This document shows, piece after piece, positions 4,583 through 12,992 of a stretch of DNA of 33,090 nucleotides (the first letter of the stretch is position 1; the number at the start of each line of letters is the position of its first letter). This stretch comes from a virus, in IMG/VR virus record IMGVR_UViG_3300031963_000571, positions 1 through 33,090 of that record; one strand, 5' to 3'. Both the position numbers and the translations under genes were made by a program. Below the pieces are notes generated by a model, which was given only the letters and a program-made list of their open reading frames with translations, was not told the origin of the DNA and did not search any database.

Positions 4583-4795
4583 ATGACAAAAAATCAATTT
4601 TCAAACAAAATGATTGACATTACAAATGATGTTAATCGAATTATGGATGAATTTAATCCATCAAAAAAGAAACTTTTAATACAAGCATTAACTTTATTGT
4701 TAATGAAACAGAACTTAACATACTCAGAACAATTAGAATTATCTGATTATATTAAGGAACAAACTATCAAAAATAGAAATACACAATTAATCTAA
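4583..4795 (+). CDS. Hypothetical 70-aa helical protein
   Basis: Not recognised. A small, Asn/Lys-rich helical protein starting MTKNQFSNKMIDITNDVNRI, with a hydrophobic middle (LLIQALTLLLMKQNL) that looks like a buried helix rather than a membrane span. First gene of a three-gene plus-strand operon driven by the 4509-4540 promoter, with the next gene 5 bases downstream. The A/T-only start context is typical of this genome. Confidence 0.75.
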   Translation: MTKNQFSNKMIDITNDVNRIMDEFNPSKKKLLIQALTLLLMKQNLTYSEQLELSDYIKEQTIKNRNTQLI

Positions 4796-4800
4796 AAGTT

Positions 4801-5229
4801 ATGAAAAATTACACAACGATGGGTGAACTTATGGAAGTAGCCCAAACCAAAATGGATTGTCATCAAAAAATGATTATATGGTATAATCGTTTAAAAAAGG
4901 AATTAAAAAAAGAATGGAATTTAACAAAGAAAAAAGATAAAACTTTTTCTAATATTCCGTTTGAAGTTTATATTCTAATGACACATAATGCTTACAGAAG
5001 AAAAGACACTAATCCAAATCAAGTTGAAATTGATTATATTGATGATGTAACTGAATTTTATTTACAAAATTATCAAGAAGTGAATGAAGAATATCAAATT
5101 GATAAGAGAGGTTGTAAATCTCTATTTGAATATATCTTCACTGCATTTGATATTCATTTGTCAAGAAATTGGAGTATGAGTTTATCTGATGTAAGTAAAT
5201 TATTTAAAAATTTTACACCACAAGATTAA
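4801..5229 (+). CDS. Hypothetical 142-aa protein
   Basis: Not recognised. A basic N-terminal half with a Lys-rich stretch (RLKKELKKEWNLTKKKDKTF) is followed by a more acidic, aromatic-rich half (EVEIDYIDDVTEFYLQNYQE-like region), and no metal or catalytic motif is visible. Second gene of the 4583-5646 operon, with 5 bases before it and 12 after. Lys-rich plus helical content would suit nucleic-acid or protein binding, but this is weak. Confidence 0.75.
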   Translation: MKNYTTMGELMEVAQTKMDCHQKMIIWYNRLKKELKKEWNLTKKKDKTFSNIPFEVYILMTHNAYRRKDTNPNQVEIDYIDDVTEFYLQNYQEVNEEYQIDKRGCKSLFEYIFTAFDIHLSRNWSMSLSDVSKLFKNFTPQD

Positions 5230-5241
5230 AATAAAATAGTT

Positions 5242-5646
5242 ATGAACGATTATAAACAAGCGTTAGAATTATCTGAACGATTAAAACAAACCTATATGGA
5301 TGAGGAACAACAAGCTACCTTATCTATTTTCTGTGACCAAGTATGGAACGAAGTGAATGGTGATTATGATACTGCTTGTACACAAAGTAATATTATTAAT
5401 GTACTACAACATTATGTAGATACAGGTGGTAGTATTGCTGGTGGTTACATCCATTGTGTACCTAACATCATTAGGTTTATTGAAACCAATTATGATTTTT
5501 ATAAACCAATCCATACACAACTAAAAGAAAGAGGATTGTATAGGATGGATATATTAGAGTTTTTATTAACTCAATATAGAGAATTTATATTTCAAAACTA
5601 CAATTCCACAGCACTCAGTTCAGACGAACTTACAAACACTGTTTAA
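5242..5646 (+). CDS. Hypothetical 134-aa acidic protein
   Basis: Not recognised. An acidic, mostly helical protein (MNDYKQALELSERLKQTYMD at the start) with three cysteines and a glycine-rich loop (DTGGSIAGGYIH) in the middle. No membrane segment or known enzyme motif. Last gene of the early operon. A bidirectional terminator lies 29 bases after the stop. Confidence 0.75.
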   Translation: MNDYKQALELSERLKQTYMDEEQQATLSIFCDQVWNEVNGDYDTACTQSNIINVLQHYVDTGGSIAGGYIHCVPNIIRFIETNYDFYKPIHTQLKERGLYRMDILEFLLTQYREFIFQNYNSTALSSDELTNTV

Positions 5647-5674
5647 GGTTTCCGTAACTTGTACCTTGAACAAT

Positions 5675-5703
5675 AAAGGGACCTGTAATGGGTCCCTTTT
5701 TCA
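5675..5703. terminator. Bidirectional terminator between early and late blocks
   Basis: AAAGGGACC (5675-5683) pairs with GGTCCCTTT (5691-5699) around a 7-nt loop. T residues follow on the plus side, and on the minus side the stem ends in TTT followed by A/T sequence. It separates the convergent ends of the early operon (5646) and the late block (5742). Confidence 0.85.
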
Positions 5704-5741
5704 TTTGTGTTTAGTGTTTGATACATTTATTTTTTTTGTCC

Positions 5742-6080
5742 TTATTCTCCTCTTAACTTTCCGTAGCAAATTCCAAGTGATTGGTCTTGGTCATACTCAC
5801 CATAAATTTCTTTCATACATCTACTGATAAATTCATCATCACTTTCTCCACCTTCAGGAGAAGGGATTGGGAAACCTTCTTTCTTTACCTTAGATTGTTC
5901 TTCTTTGATTGGAACGCAATTAGGGACCATTTTTCCATCTTTCTCTTTCATACCAATAGGTTCATAACCTTCCCAACACGCACCTTCTAATCCTTCACCT
6001 TCTTCCATCTTATTGGGTTTAATATCAGATAAATTTAATTTTATCTTTCTTACCAAATTAAATCTTTCTAACTTGTTCAT
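5742..6080 (-). CDS. Small head-associated protein
   Basis: A 112-aa protein with two short motifs. ACWEGYEPIGMKEKDGKMVP followed by NCVP occupies residues 34-57. ESDDEFISRCMKEIYGEYDQ followed by DQSLGICY occupies about 78-105. Modules of both kinds recur as short tails on phage portal, protease or other head proteins. Here they form a separate protein at the end of the late block. It starts in a 4-nt ATGA overlap with the coiled-coil gene. The exact role (capsid assembly or metal-binding tail) is unknown. Confidence is high for the gene and modest for the role. Confidence 0.7.
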   Translation of the reverse strand: MNKLERFNLVRKIKLNLSDIKPNKMEEGEGLEGACWEGYEPIGMKEKDGKMVPNCVPIKEEQSKVKKEGFPIPSPEGGESDDEFISRCMKEIYGEYDQDQSLGICYGKLRGE

Positions 6081-6334
6081 AGTTTCATTTTTTTGAGTTT
6101 CTTATTTTCATCCATTAGTTTCATAACCTTATTTTCAAGGTCTTGGATTTTGTTATTTAATTCGTGTATTTCATTTTTTAAATCATCAATTATATTTTTA
6201 TATATACCAATTGATAATTCTAAATTTCGTAACACTTGATTGTCTGTTTCTGCTTGTTGACGTTTCTTTCCAACAAACCACGCAGCTACTCCTGTAAGTG
6301 CGTTTGATAAAATTAATAGTAATTCGTTATTCAT
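6077..6334 (-). CDS. Membrane-anchored coiled-coil protein
   Basis: An 85-aa protein. Residues 1-22 (MNNELLLILSNALTGVAAWF) form one hydrophobic segment followed by basic KKRQQ, and residues 25-85 form a long coiled coil rich in Leu, Asn and Lys. This short-TM-plus-coil layout is common beside the adaptor and portal genes of Bacteroidetes phages. It could be a holin- or spanin-like lysis protein or a structural anchor, and is the nearest thing to a lysis gene in the late block. One base follows the stop of the adaptor gene upstream. It overlaps the next gene by 4 nt. Confidence 0.65.
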   Translation of the reverse strand: MNNELLLILSNALTGVAAWFVGKKRQQAETDNQVLRNLELSIGIYKNIIDDLKNEIHELNNKIQDLENKVMKLMDENKKLKKMKL

Positions 6335-6335
6335 A

Positions 6336-6959
6336 TTAGTAACAATCGTAACAAGGCGGTGATGATGATTCTATTTCACTATATGATGGTAAGTTTCCAA
6401 TACCACCACTACCTCTCTTTGCATAACCATAACGAGTGGTGTGATTTAGAACAATCGGGTTATTGTATTTTGCTGACTTGTCAGGTATCATTCCATCAAT
6501 AGTAGATGTAGATAGATAGTCGGGGAAAAGGTTCTGACCTTGACCAGTAATTAACCAGTCTTGTAACCTCATCTTATAAAAGTCTGCGGTTTGTTTTTGT
6601 ATTGAACGAAGATATTTCATCGTTTCTAAATCAACAGGTGTACCACCTTCGGTCTGACCTTCAATTATCGCACGGTTCATCGTTCTATAATGTAAGTGAG
6701 GAATTGCACGAAAATAACTTGCTTGTATAAGATATGGTGCAATATAATCATTCACCAAAGTCAATTCATTTGCATTAAATGTATTACCTGTTGATGATAC
6801 TTGACTCAATAAATGATTATAGAACTTTGTTCCCAATAGTGGTTGTAGTTCTGTATCTTGTGTTATTTGTACTTCCGCACGTAATACATCCATATCAACA
6901 TTCTTATTGATATTTGTGAAATTTTTTAATTTGGTTTCTGATATTAATAGTACTCCCAT
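6336..6959 (-). CDS. Head-tail adaptor (connector) protein
   Basis: A 207-aa protein starting MGVLLISETKLKNFTNINKN. The frame extends to 7022 inside the portal gene, but ATG 6959 begins one base after the portal stop and matches the usual start of this family. It is helical, with the pattern of gp6/gp15-like connectors: an N-terminal acidic helix (VDMDVLRAEVQITQDTELQP), a central helix around NDYIAPYLIQASYFRAIPHL and a C-terminal hook ending in Cys and Tyr residues (SPPCYDCY). It would sit under the portal and join the neck. Position directly after portal supports this. Confidence 0.65.
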   Translation of the reverse strand: MGVLLISETKLKNFTNINKNVDMDVLRAEVQITQDTELQPLLGTKFYNHLLSQVSSTGNTFNANELTLVNDYIAPYLIQASYFRAIPHLHYRTMNRAIIEGQTEGGTPVDLETMKYLRSIQKQTADFYKMRLQDWLITGQGQNLFPDYLSTSTIDGMIPDKSAKYNNPIVLNHTTRYGYAKRGSGGIGNLPSYSEIESSSPPCYDCY

Positions 6960-6960
6960 A

Positions 6961-8127
6961 TTATAATACTTGTGTTGGTTGTTCAGGTTTATCTTCAACA
7001 ACTGGTTGTTCAACCACATCACCTACTTCATAGATTGATAATGGTTTAATTTCAAATGTTGTTGGTCTTTGAGATTTAAGAGATACCAATTTGTTAAAGA
7101 CTGGTAATAGTTCAGATTGATATGGCATAATAACCATCTTTCTGATATATTCTGAGTGGTCCACAATCTCGTTTCTTGTTCCTAACTTACCACTCGTACT
7201 GATACCATATAACTCACCAGAACTAATCCTATGACCTGACAGGATGGTTCTGATAATGTCATCGTATATTGCTTGATAATACCCATCGTTTGATGATGGG
7301 GCAATCTGTGTGATTTTTGGTGAAAGTTCAGCACTCTCATTAAATGATATGATTGGACGACCAGCATTATTAACAGAAGAATATTGTTCTTCGAGTGCAC
7401 GTGTCATCAATCTTTGATTTTCTTCATCAGGGATACCGTTCACAAAATCTATCCAAAGACTTGGTAACATACCATTCTTTAAATTGTTACTGTGAAACTC
7501 CTTGATGTTTACATCAATTTCAATAGCAGCCAAAGCACCGCTATAATCTGGATTAGGATAATAAGAATTACTTGGTTGGTATTGTTTGTAATAAAGGATT
7601 TGAGATGGTTCACCATCTTCTTGACTGAATGTATCATATTCCTCAACGGGATGTTTTTTGATATTTGTCCAATCAGCTGAATAATAGTATTTTTCAATTT
7701 CATCTGTTTCAGGATTAATCTTACCACATCTTACTCTACTAAAATCCAAATGATATATTTCAGCAATACTTTCTCTATCTCTACTCCATATTACATTCAA
7801 ACTGTAACCTCCGAATAGTACAAGGTCTAACGCACATTTCTTCATCACTTCAGAAACGTTTTCTTTCTTATTAATTAAATTAACAGAAGCCATAGGGTTA
7901 TTGATGGATACAACTCCATCACCCATAATCTGATTAACCTTGCTTGTAACGATTGCCTTATGTATTGCTGAATTATTATATCTGGTTATTAGATATTGTG
8001 GCATCAAATTATTGTCACCATAATATACCCAAGGTACTCTTTGAAATAATTCTGTGAACTTTGGTAATATTGGTTCTTGTCTGAACGCAATTTTATTTAA
8101 TTGATATTTCTTTTTTTCTTCACTCAT
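6961..8127 (-). CDS. Phage portal protein
   Basis: A 388-aa protein with portal features: an N-terminal WVYYGDNNLMPQYLITRYNN segment, the crown/wing domain with FGGYSLNVIWSRDRESIAEI and YHLDFSRVRCGKI (the HK97/PBSX-type portal beta region), and a clip/stem helix region (YQAIYDDIIRTILSGHRISS). The C-terminal tail is acidic and Pro-rich. The portal forms the dodecameric DNA entry vertex that docks the terminase. It starts two bases after the upstream gene and is followed within one base by the adaptor. The unusual feature is its position near the end of the late block, 22 kb from the terminase. Confidence 0.85.
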   Translation of the reverse strand: MSEEKKKYQLNKIAFRQEPILPKFTELFQRVPWVYYGDNNLMPQYLITRYNNSAIHKAIVTSKVNQIMGDGVVSINNPMASVNLINKKENVSEVMKKCALDLVLFGGYSLNVIWSRDRESIAEIYHLDFSRVRCGKINPETDEIEKYYYSADWTNIKKHPVEEYDTFSQEDGEPSQILYYKQYQPSNSYYPNPDYSGALAAIEIDVNIKEFHSNNLKNGMLPSLWIDFVNGIPDEENQRLMTRALEEQYSSVNNAGRPIISFNESAELSPKITQIAPSSNDGYYQAIYDDIIRTILSGHRISSGELYGISTSGKLGTRNEIVDHSEYIRKMVIMPYQSELLPVFNKLVSLKSQRPTTFEIKPLSIYEVGDVVEQPVVEDKPEQPTQVL

Positions 8128-8129
8128 AA

Positions 8130-8504
8130 TTAATCTTGTATATAAATATAATTGGAATTATCTTCATCTGGTGAAACATATTCTGTGAATGGATTTGACT
8201 CCTGTGTTCCATTTAATTGTGCCATACCTGTATATACAAGGTTGGAACCATTACCAAATATTTGAAGTTGATATTGTCCTAAGTAATTTAAGTCTTGTCC
8301 CGCATTTTGTAAATTGAGAATTATTTCACAATATCTATCATTCTCAGCATATTGTGCGGGATTTGATGTACTGACTGTATATGATTTTACTTCTTGTGAT
8401 ACAACGTGTGTGAATGTCAAAGTATAACCTGAAAAATCAGTTCTTGAATTGTTATTAATGTTTAACACCAATTCATTTTGTTGACCTTTGTTTAATATTA
8501 GCAT
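8130..8504 (-). CDS. Beta-sandwich virion-associated protein (hypothetical)
   Basis: A 124-aa protein starting MLILNKGQQNELVLNINNNS. It alternates short hydrophobic strands with Asn/Thr/Ser turns (YTLTFTHVVSQEVKSYTV; GQYQLQIFGNGSNLVYTGMA), reading as an all-beta, Ig- or BppU-like fold. The C-terminus is acidic and Tyr-rich. Similar small beta proteins sit next to portal genes in related phages. Assignment as head decoration or neck fibre is inference. It is preceded by a terminator (8563-8590) and a 60-nt A/T-rich gap, so it may begin a new transcript with portal, adaptor and the genes after it. Confidence 0.6.
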   Translation of the reverse strand: MLILNKGQQNELVLNINNNSRTDFSGYTLTFTHVVSQEVKSYTVSTSNPAQYAENDRYCEIILNLQNAGQDLNYLGQYQLQIFGNGSNLVYTGMAQLNGTQESNPFTEYVSPDEDNSNYIYIQD

Positions 8505-8520
8505 ATTAGTGACTGTATAA

Positions 8521-8531
8521 CTATAAATATA
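8521..8531 (-). promoter_or_regulatory. Candidate A/T-rich promoter element before the portal cluster
   Basis: The minus strand reads TATATTTATAG between the terminator at 8563-8590 and ATG 8504. The same word occurs at 1783-1797 and 8135-8150. Because a terminator lies upstream, a promoter for 8504-5742 is expected about here. The element itself is unproven. Confidence 0.3.
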
Positions 8532-8562
8532 AAAAAATTAAAATTGAATTGATATATTAATA

Positions 8563-8590
8563 AAAAAAAGGGTCCGAAGACCCCTTTTTA
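8563..8590 (-). terminator. Intrinsic terminator with TTCG loop after the tail-tube gene
   Basis: On the minus strand GGGTC-TTCG-GACCC, flanked by A residues upstream and eight T residues downstream. A UUCG tetraloop stem followed by a T-run is a strong terminator. It sits inside the late block, between the tail-tube-like gene and the portal cluster. Confidence 0.85.
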
Positions 8591-8627
8591 TAGGATATAT
8601 GAATAAAATGGAGATATTCTCCTAATA

Positions 8628-9179
8628 TTATCCTTGGAATGTTGCACCTGAGAAGACAGATGATAATACTCCATCAATAACACGTGCGGGAACTGGTTCC
8701 TGACCTGTTAGTGTGAAATTCATACCATTTCTATCACCCAATGCTAATCCTGATGTTAACGCACCTGCTGATACGTACATACCTCTTACTTGACCCAACA
8801 TATATTGTGTTTCATTTTGGTCAATTGCAATTACTTGCAAATTGTCTTTCTGTGCTAAGTTCAATATGATGTTTCTTTTATCTTCATCATATTTGTATAA
8901 CACCATTTCCAAAAGTTGTTCAAAGAAAACAGTTCCGTTTTCAAATGATTTTTGAATATTTTGAGTAAGTTGAGAAGTTCCTCTTTTTAGTTCAAATCCG
9001 TAAAATATTGTTCCTGATGCTGCAGTTGCACCTGTAATTGCATCATCACCGTTGTATGTGAAACCTGTTACACCACCAAGAGTAGTACCAGTTCCACCAG
9101 CGATATATACCTTTTGGATACCACCTATAGAGTCTGAACATTGATTTAAACTAATTCCTTCTGAAATATAGCAACTCAT
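8628..9179 (-). CDS. Major tail tube protein (probable)
   Basis: A 183-aa protein starting MSCYISEGISLNQCSDSIGG. It follows a pattern I associate with tail-tube-like proteins of Bacteroidetes siphophages: an N-terminal Cys/Gly segment with GGIQKVYIAGG, a central FYGFELKRGTSQLTQNIQKS, then FENGTVFFEQLLEMVLYKYD and C-terminal strands ending MNFTLTGQEPVPARVID. The tube forms hexameric rings around the tape measure. It sits directly after the major capsid gene with a stem-loop (9218-9236) between them, and a terminator follows. A capsid-associated protein is the alternative. Confidence 0.6.
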   Translation of the reverse strand: MSCYISEGISLNQCSDSIGGIQKVYIAGGTGTTLGGVTGFTYNGDDAITGATAASGTIFYGFELKRGTSQLTQNIQKSFENGTVFFEQLLEMVLYKYDEDKRNIILNLAQKDNLQVIAIDQNETQYMLGQVRGMYVSAGALTSGLALGDRNGMNFTLTGQEPVPARVIDGVLSSVFSGATFQG

Positions 9180-9217
9180 ATTATTTATTATTAATTTTTT
9201 TCGTTTATTTTAAAATT

Positions 9218-9236
9218 GGGAGGACTTTCACCTCCC
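9218..9236 (-). other. GC-rich stem-loop between capsid and tail-tube genes
   Basis: GGGAGG (9218-9223) and CCTCCC (9231-9236) pair around 7 nt in the 79-nt gap after the capsid stop. On the minus strand only AATTTT follows, so it is a weak terminator. It may limit read-through or protect the 3' end of the abundant capsid message. Confidence 0.5.
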
Positions 9237-9258
9237 CGTTTTTTATATGGAAAAACGA

Positions 9259-10236
9259 TTATGCTAATCCGTTAGTTGCAAAGTAATTTACACCTGAGAA
9301 AGTAACGATTGCTGCACCATAGTTGTAATTACCACGGATACGAATTTCGTCATTGTCACGGCTCCACCACATATCCAATCTTTCGTGGTCTGACATAAGG
9401 TCAAAACCTACTACGAAATAATCAGCTGGTCCAATAACAACTTGGTTAGAAGATGCAAGACCTAATGTTGGATATACCTTTACAGTTGAGTTTGGATGTA
9501 CTGCGAAAGCATTTGCTTCACCACCAATTACAGTAGATGAACCAATGTAATTTTGGAAGAAGTTAGCCTTAGTTAATGCTTGTACATACAATCTGTAGTT
9601 AGGATAAGACATAAACACTACAAGATTTTCAATTGCTTGTGCATTGTCATCAAGTGCGTTGATTAATTTATCCACCTCAGTGATTGGGTTACCATTAGAA
9701 CCATACGCTGCAGTTGGTGAGAAAGTTGTACCTGAAGCAGATACAGCAACACCAGTTGCACCTGATACGATTAATGATTTAAAACCATCGAAACAATCAC
9801 CACCTGATACTGTAGCACCCCATAGTTTTTGTTCAATTCTTTGTTGGATTTGTTTTACTTTTAATTCTGCAATTTGTTGTTCAAATGGAACTGATTCTTC
9901 AGTTTCACCTTTTTGTAACAATAATGACTGATAAGTTGAATATAACGCATCAGGACATAGTGATTCGTTAATTCTTTCAGGACATACAGTCAAAGAGATT
10001 TGAGAGAAAGTGGTTGTACCACTTGCAGACCATCCACACGCACCAGCTTGGAACGCAGGAGTACTGTCTAAAATTTGGATTTGTTGGGTTCCCTTAACGC
10101 CTAATTTTACGTTACTTACCTTTGCGGTTGTTCCACCTACAAGGGCTTTCATCATCAACTCAGTTGATGTTTGGTCAGTAAAACCAGTAATACTTGAAAC
10201 TACATATTGAAAATCCTCTTTTGAATAATTTTTCAT
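9259..10236 (-). CDS. Major capsid protein
   Basis: A 325-aa protein starting MKNYSKEDFQYVVSSITGFT. It has the size and pattern of HK97-fold capsid proteins in Bacteroidetes phages: an N-terminal helical arm, a Gly/Thr-rich E-loop region (LKVSNVKLGVKGTQQIQIL-like stretch near residue 40), a long spine helix with charged repeats (EQQIAELKVKQIQQRIEQKL), and a C-terminal FVVGFDLMSDHERLDMWWSR segment leading into GNYNYGAAIVTFSGVNYF. It follows the scaffold and protease genes in transcription order and would assemble the icosahedral shell. Fairly sure, from family pattern plus context. Confidence 0.85.
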   Translation of the reverse strand: MKNYSKEDFQYVVSSITGFTDQTSTELMMKALVGGTTAKVSNVKLGVKGTQQIQILDSTPAFQAGACGWSASGTTTFSQISLTVCPERINESLCPDALYSTYQSLLLQKGETEESVPFEQQIAELKVKQIQQRIEQKLWGATVSGGDCFDGFKSLIVSGATGVAVSASGTTFSPTAAYGSNGNPITEVDKLINALDDNAQAIENLVVFMSYPNYRLYVQALTKANFFQNYIGSSTVIGGEANAFAVHPNSTVKVYPTLGLASSNQVVIGPADYFVVGFDLMSDHERLDMWWSRDNDEIRIRGNYNYGAAIVTFSGVNYFATNGLA

Positions 10237-10260
10237 TTTTTTAATAGTTTTATTTTGTTT

Positions 10261-10998
10261 TTATTTTTTTCTCATACTCATAATAGAAGCGATTCTTGCA
10301 TCTAATGAGTCGATGTTTTCTTGTTTATTAAATTCTGTTTTACCATCAGATATTTTTTTACCTGCTGGTTCTTTTTTGAATGACTTAAATTGATTTTCGA
10401 TTGATGACATTTTTTCTTCCATATTCTTCATTTTCTCAGATACTTTTTTCATCATATCTTCAAGTAAAGAATATAGTTCTTTCATACCATCACCCATATC
10501 TTCAGACTTAACTTCAATTTCAACTTCAGCTTCAGGTTCTTCTTCTTTAGGTCCTTCAACCTTAACAATCACCCCATCTTTAGTTTCAACTTTACTACCG
10601 TCCTCCAATTCGTGAACACCATCAGGTGCAGGAACTTCAGCTTCTTCGGTTACTACTACGACCTTAGCACCTTCAATTACTTCTTCTCCTTCTACCTTAA
10701 TAGGTGTACCATCAACCAATTTTGCATCAACAAAAATTTCTTTGACAGAAACAATTTCACCATTTTTAACTTCTAATTCAAAGTTTTCTACTAATCTATA
10801 TGAACCATCTTCCAATACAACTCTTTCAAAATCTTCACTAATTTTGGTAATTTTGTTACCTACTTTAAGTTCAGGAGTTTCTACAATTGTATTGTCTTCA
10901 AGTTTAAAAGACGCCATAGTCACTTCACCATCAGCTAAAAATCCGAATTGCTTCATCAATTTTTTAATTTCTTGAATTGCTGTTTTTGGATTTGACAT
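10261..10998 (-). CDS. Scaffolding-type head protein
   Basis: A 245-aa, very acidic protein. Residues 18-155 contain several short beta repeats of the form LEDGS-x-V-x-x-x-DG-x-I-V (for example LEDGSYRLVENFELEVKNGE and LEDGSKVETKDGVIVKVEG). Residues 165-205 form a helical coiled coil (DGMKELYSLLEDMMKKVSEK), and the C-terminus is basic (MRKK). A coiled, charged protein between the prohead protease and the capsid gene is the classic place for a scaffold, which the protease would remove. The repeated DG hairpins are unusual for scaffolds and may be decoration-like. Gene certain, role probable. Confidence 0.65.
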   Translation of the reverse strand: MSNPKTAIQEIKKLMKQFGFLADGEVTMASFKLEDNTIVETPELKVGNKITKISEDFERVVLEDGSYRLVENFELEVKNGEIVSVKEIFVDAKLVDGTPIKVEGEEVIEGAKVVVVTEEAEVPAPDGVHELEDGSKVETKDGVIVKVEGPKEEEPEAEVEIEVKSEDMGDGMKELYSLLEDMMKKVSEKMKNMEEKMSSIENQFKSFKKEPAGKKISDGKTEFNKQENIDSLDARIASIMSMRKK

Positions 10999-11052
10999 AA
11001 TACTTTAGTTTATTATTGTTTATATATAGAAATATAAATTATTATCAGTAGA

Positions 11053-12963
11053 CTATAAATCTTTTATAATTTTAGCTACTTCTCTTAAAAATTCTTGTTC
11101 TTTATAGAATTGTTCTATTTCCTCAAAGAAACCTGATACGGAAAATCCGTTTAGTTTCTTCTCTTTTACCATCTTCCAAACATCGTCATTTCTTACTTTC
11201 ATAGAAACAAACCAAGTTCCCACAGGTAAATCTTTATAACCATATTTGTTAGACTTGTCATTCTCATCTTCTTTAATCCAACTCTCTACTACATACACAT
11301 CCTCTGCAGCCTCTCCATTATGTTCTGTATCGTTATTGTCAGTATATTTGTTTCTCATATACTTCTCCATAATCATTTTGATTGTGTCCTCTTTGAACAC
11401 CACATAATATGGGTTACCCTTTTTATCTTTACGGAATATTTTCAAGTTTGGAACCATAGCGGGACCTACCACAATTCTTTTATCTTCATCTACTTGGAAG
11501 TTTTGTTTTGACATTTTCTCTCTGTCAATAGAATTGATTTTGCTTTCAGCCCAACTAAGTGCTGATTTACCTCCCCAACTATCATACATCAACTTACCAC
11601 AACCATCATCATAAGATTTACTTGATTGTAGGTCTACTTCGTGTCTTGATAGATAAGAGTACATCCTACGTATCGTGTCCTCTGAGATTGGGTTTCCTTG
11701 TGCAAGGTCGTTTGCTCTTTGTTTACCCACGGCGGTTCCACAAGAACCCCATCCATTTTCTTCAACATACTTAAGTACAGCCTTAGCATTGTTCTTTACA
11801 CTATCAGGATAGTCAGTATATGATTCATAGTTACTTCTTTTCTTCTTTTTCTTTCCAATACCTTGGTCAACATATCCTGTTATTGTACTAACATCATACC
11901 CCATATCTTCTTGTAGATATTCCGCAATCAACTCAATATGGTCATCCATAAAAGATAAGTCGTGTTCCATACCTACTCTTTTATCAACCTCAGACATAAT
12001 ATCTTTTATATCATCAACTGATATGAGTGCTTCTTCGTATTGATGTTGTGTTACTTCTTCTGATTTAACTACTTCAATTTCAATTTTAAAAACATTATCT
12101 GCCGCACGTGCAGCACTTCTAATCATTCCTTTTGTATCCTCGTCTATTTCCATAGTTATAAGGTGTCTGAATAATTCTTGTGCTGAAGGACACAAAGCAA
12201 AATATCTTGTATGGTAACCAAATACATTTACGTTTTGGTCATCAATTTCCATTTTTTCTTTTGATAAACCCAAGTTCTTAATTGTTGAAGGTGATGGGTT
12301 AGCCAAAGTTTTATTTGTAACCGTATCAGGTTCAGAATATCCCAATACTCTTGTATCAGGTGCAATATCATTTGGAAACCCACCTACTAAAACTTTTCCT
12401 TTGTTTATAGACGCCTTATTTGTAATTGTAGCATCTTTTCTATACTTGATACGAGACCATACGTGACGACAATTGTAACCACCTCTCCATACCATTGCAG
12501 ATTGACCAAAATCATTCTGAGTGGCATCCATATCTTCTATTCTCCAAACGTAATTACGATTGATTAGAGTTTTACAAAAATCTCTTGTTGTGGGAATAAT
12601 AGGTGCAGTTGATATATTAGGTTTTAGAATATACTTGTATCTAACATTATATTCTTCTTCATCTTCAATAGAAGGACCATTCGGGTCAGTAGAAATAAAA
12701 CTATTTTTACCATCCAATATCTCAATACTATCTACAACCCATCCTTCATCAAACAATTCCTGTTCATCTTGTGCGGTTGCAATAAGTTTTTGAATATATT
12801 TCTCATCTTCCCCTTCAGGAATATGAAAGTCCTCTGATTTTACTTTGTTGAATGCTACCCAATTTATTTCAATTGCTGGTTCTGAAACTAAAGATATACT
12901 GTCGATACCCGATATTTCATCGTCTTCTTCTATCCTTAATTCATATACTTTATCTTTCTTCAT
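11053..12963 (-). CDS. Prohead protease (XkdF-type) fused to head-morphogenesis-like domain
   Basis: A 636-aa multidomain protein. Residues 1-40 carry a lead-in typical of this group (GIDSISLVSEPAIEINWVAF). Residues 120-300 include TRDFC (126-130) and GGYNCRHVW (161-169), resembling the C-terminal Cys/His part of Mu gpF-like head-morphogenesis proteins. Residues 383-475 form a small domain with GWGSCGTAVGKQRANDLAQG. Residues 500-625 match the XkdF/Peptidase_S78_2 serine protease pattern, with candidate His548 (TEHNG) and Ser608 (GFSVSGFF). It would mature scaffold and capsid, whose genes follow directly. The fusion of a morphogenesis-like domain with the protease is notable. The catalytic pair is inferred from motif position. 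Confidence 0.7.
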   Translation of the reverse strand: MKKDKVYELRIEEDDEISGIDSISLVSEPAIEINWVAFNKVKSEDFHIPEGEDEKYIQKLIATAQDEQELFDEGWVVDSIEILDGKNSFISTDPNGPSIEDEEEYNVRYKYILKPNISTAPIIPTTRDFCKTLINRNYVWRIEDMDATQNDFGQSAMVWRGGYNCRHVWSRIKYRKDATITNKASINKGKVLVGGFPNDIAPDTRVLGYSEPDTVTNKTLANPSPSTIKNLGLSKEKMEIDDQNVNVFGYHTRYFALCPSAQELFRHLITMEIDEDTKGMIRSAARAADNVFKIEIEVVKSEEVTQHQYEEALISVDDIKDIMSEVDKRVGMEHDLSFMDDHIELIAEYLQEDMGYDVSTITGYVDQGIGKKKKKRSNYESYTDYPDSVKNNAKAVLKYVEENGWGSCGTAVGKQRANDLAQGNPISEDTIRRMYSYLSRHEVDLQSSKSYDDGCGKLMYDSWGGKSALSWAESKINSIDREKMSKQNFQVDEDKRIVVGPAMVPNLKIFRKDKKGNPYYVVFKEDTIKMIMEKYMRNKYTDNNDTEHNGEAAEDVYVVESWIKEDENDKSNKYGYKDLPVGTWFVSMKVRNDDVWKMVKEKKLNGFSVSGFFEEIEQFYKEQEFLREVAKIIKDL

Positions 12964-12992
12964 ATATTAAAATATAAATATTTTGGTTTATA

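Noticed and set aside
4361-4597. Minus-strand frame of 78 codons over the small-RNA region
   Set aside because: It runs antisense through a promoter, a terminator and the shared leader; these explain the sequence better.
6336-7022. Adaptor gene starting at 7022
   Set aside because: It would overlap the portal gene by 62 bases with a low-quality N-terminus. ATG 6959 just after the portal stop is better supported.
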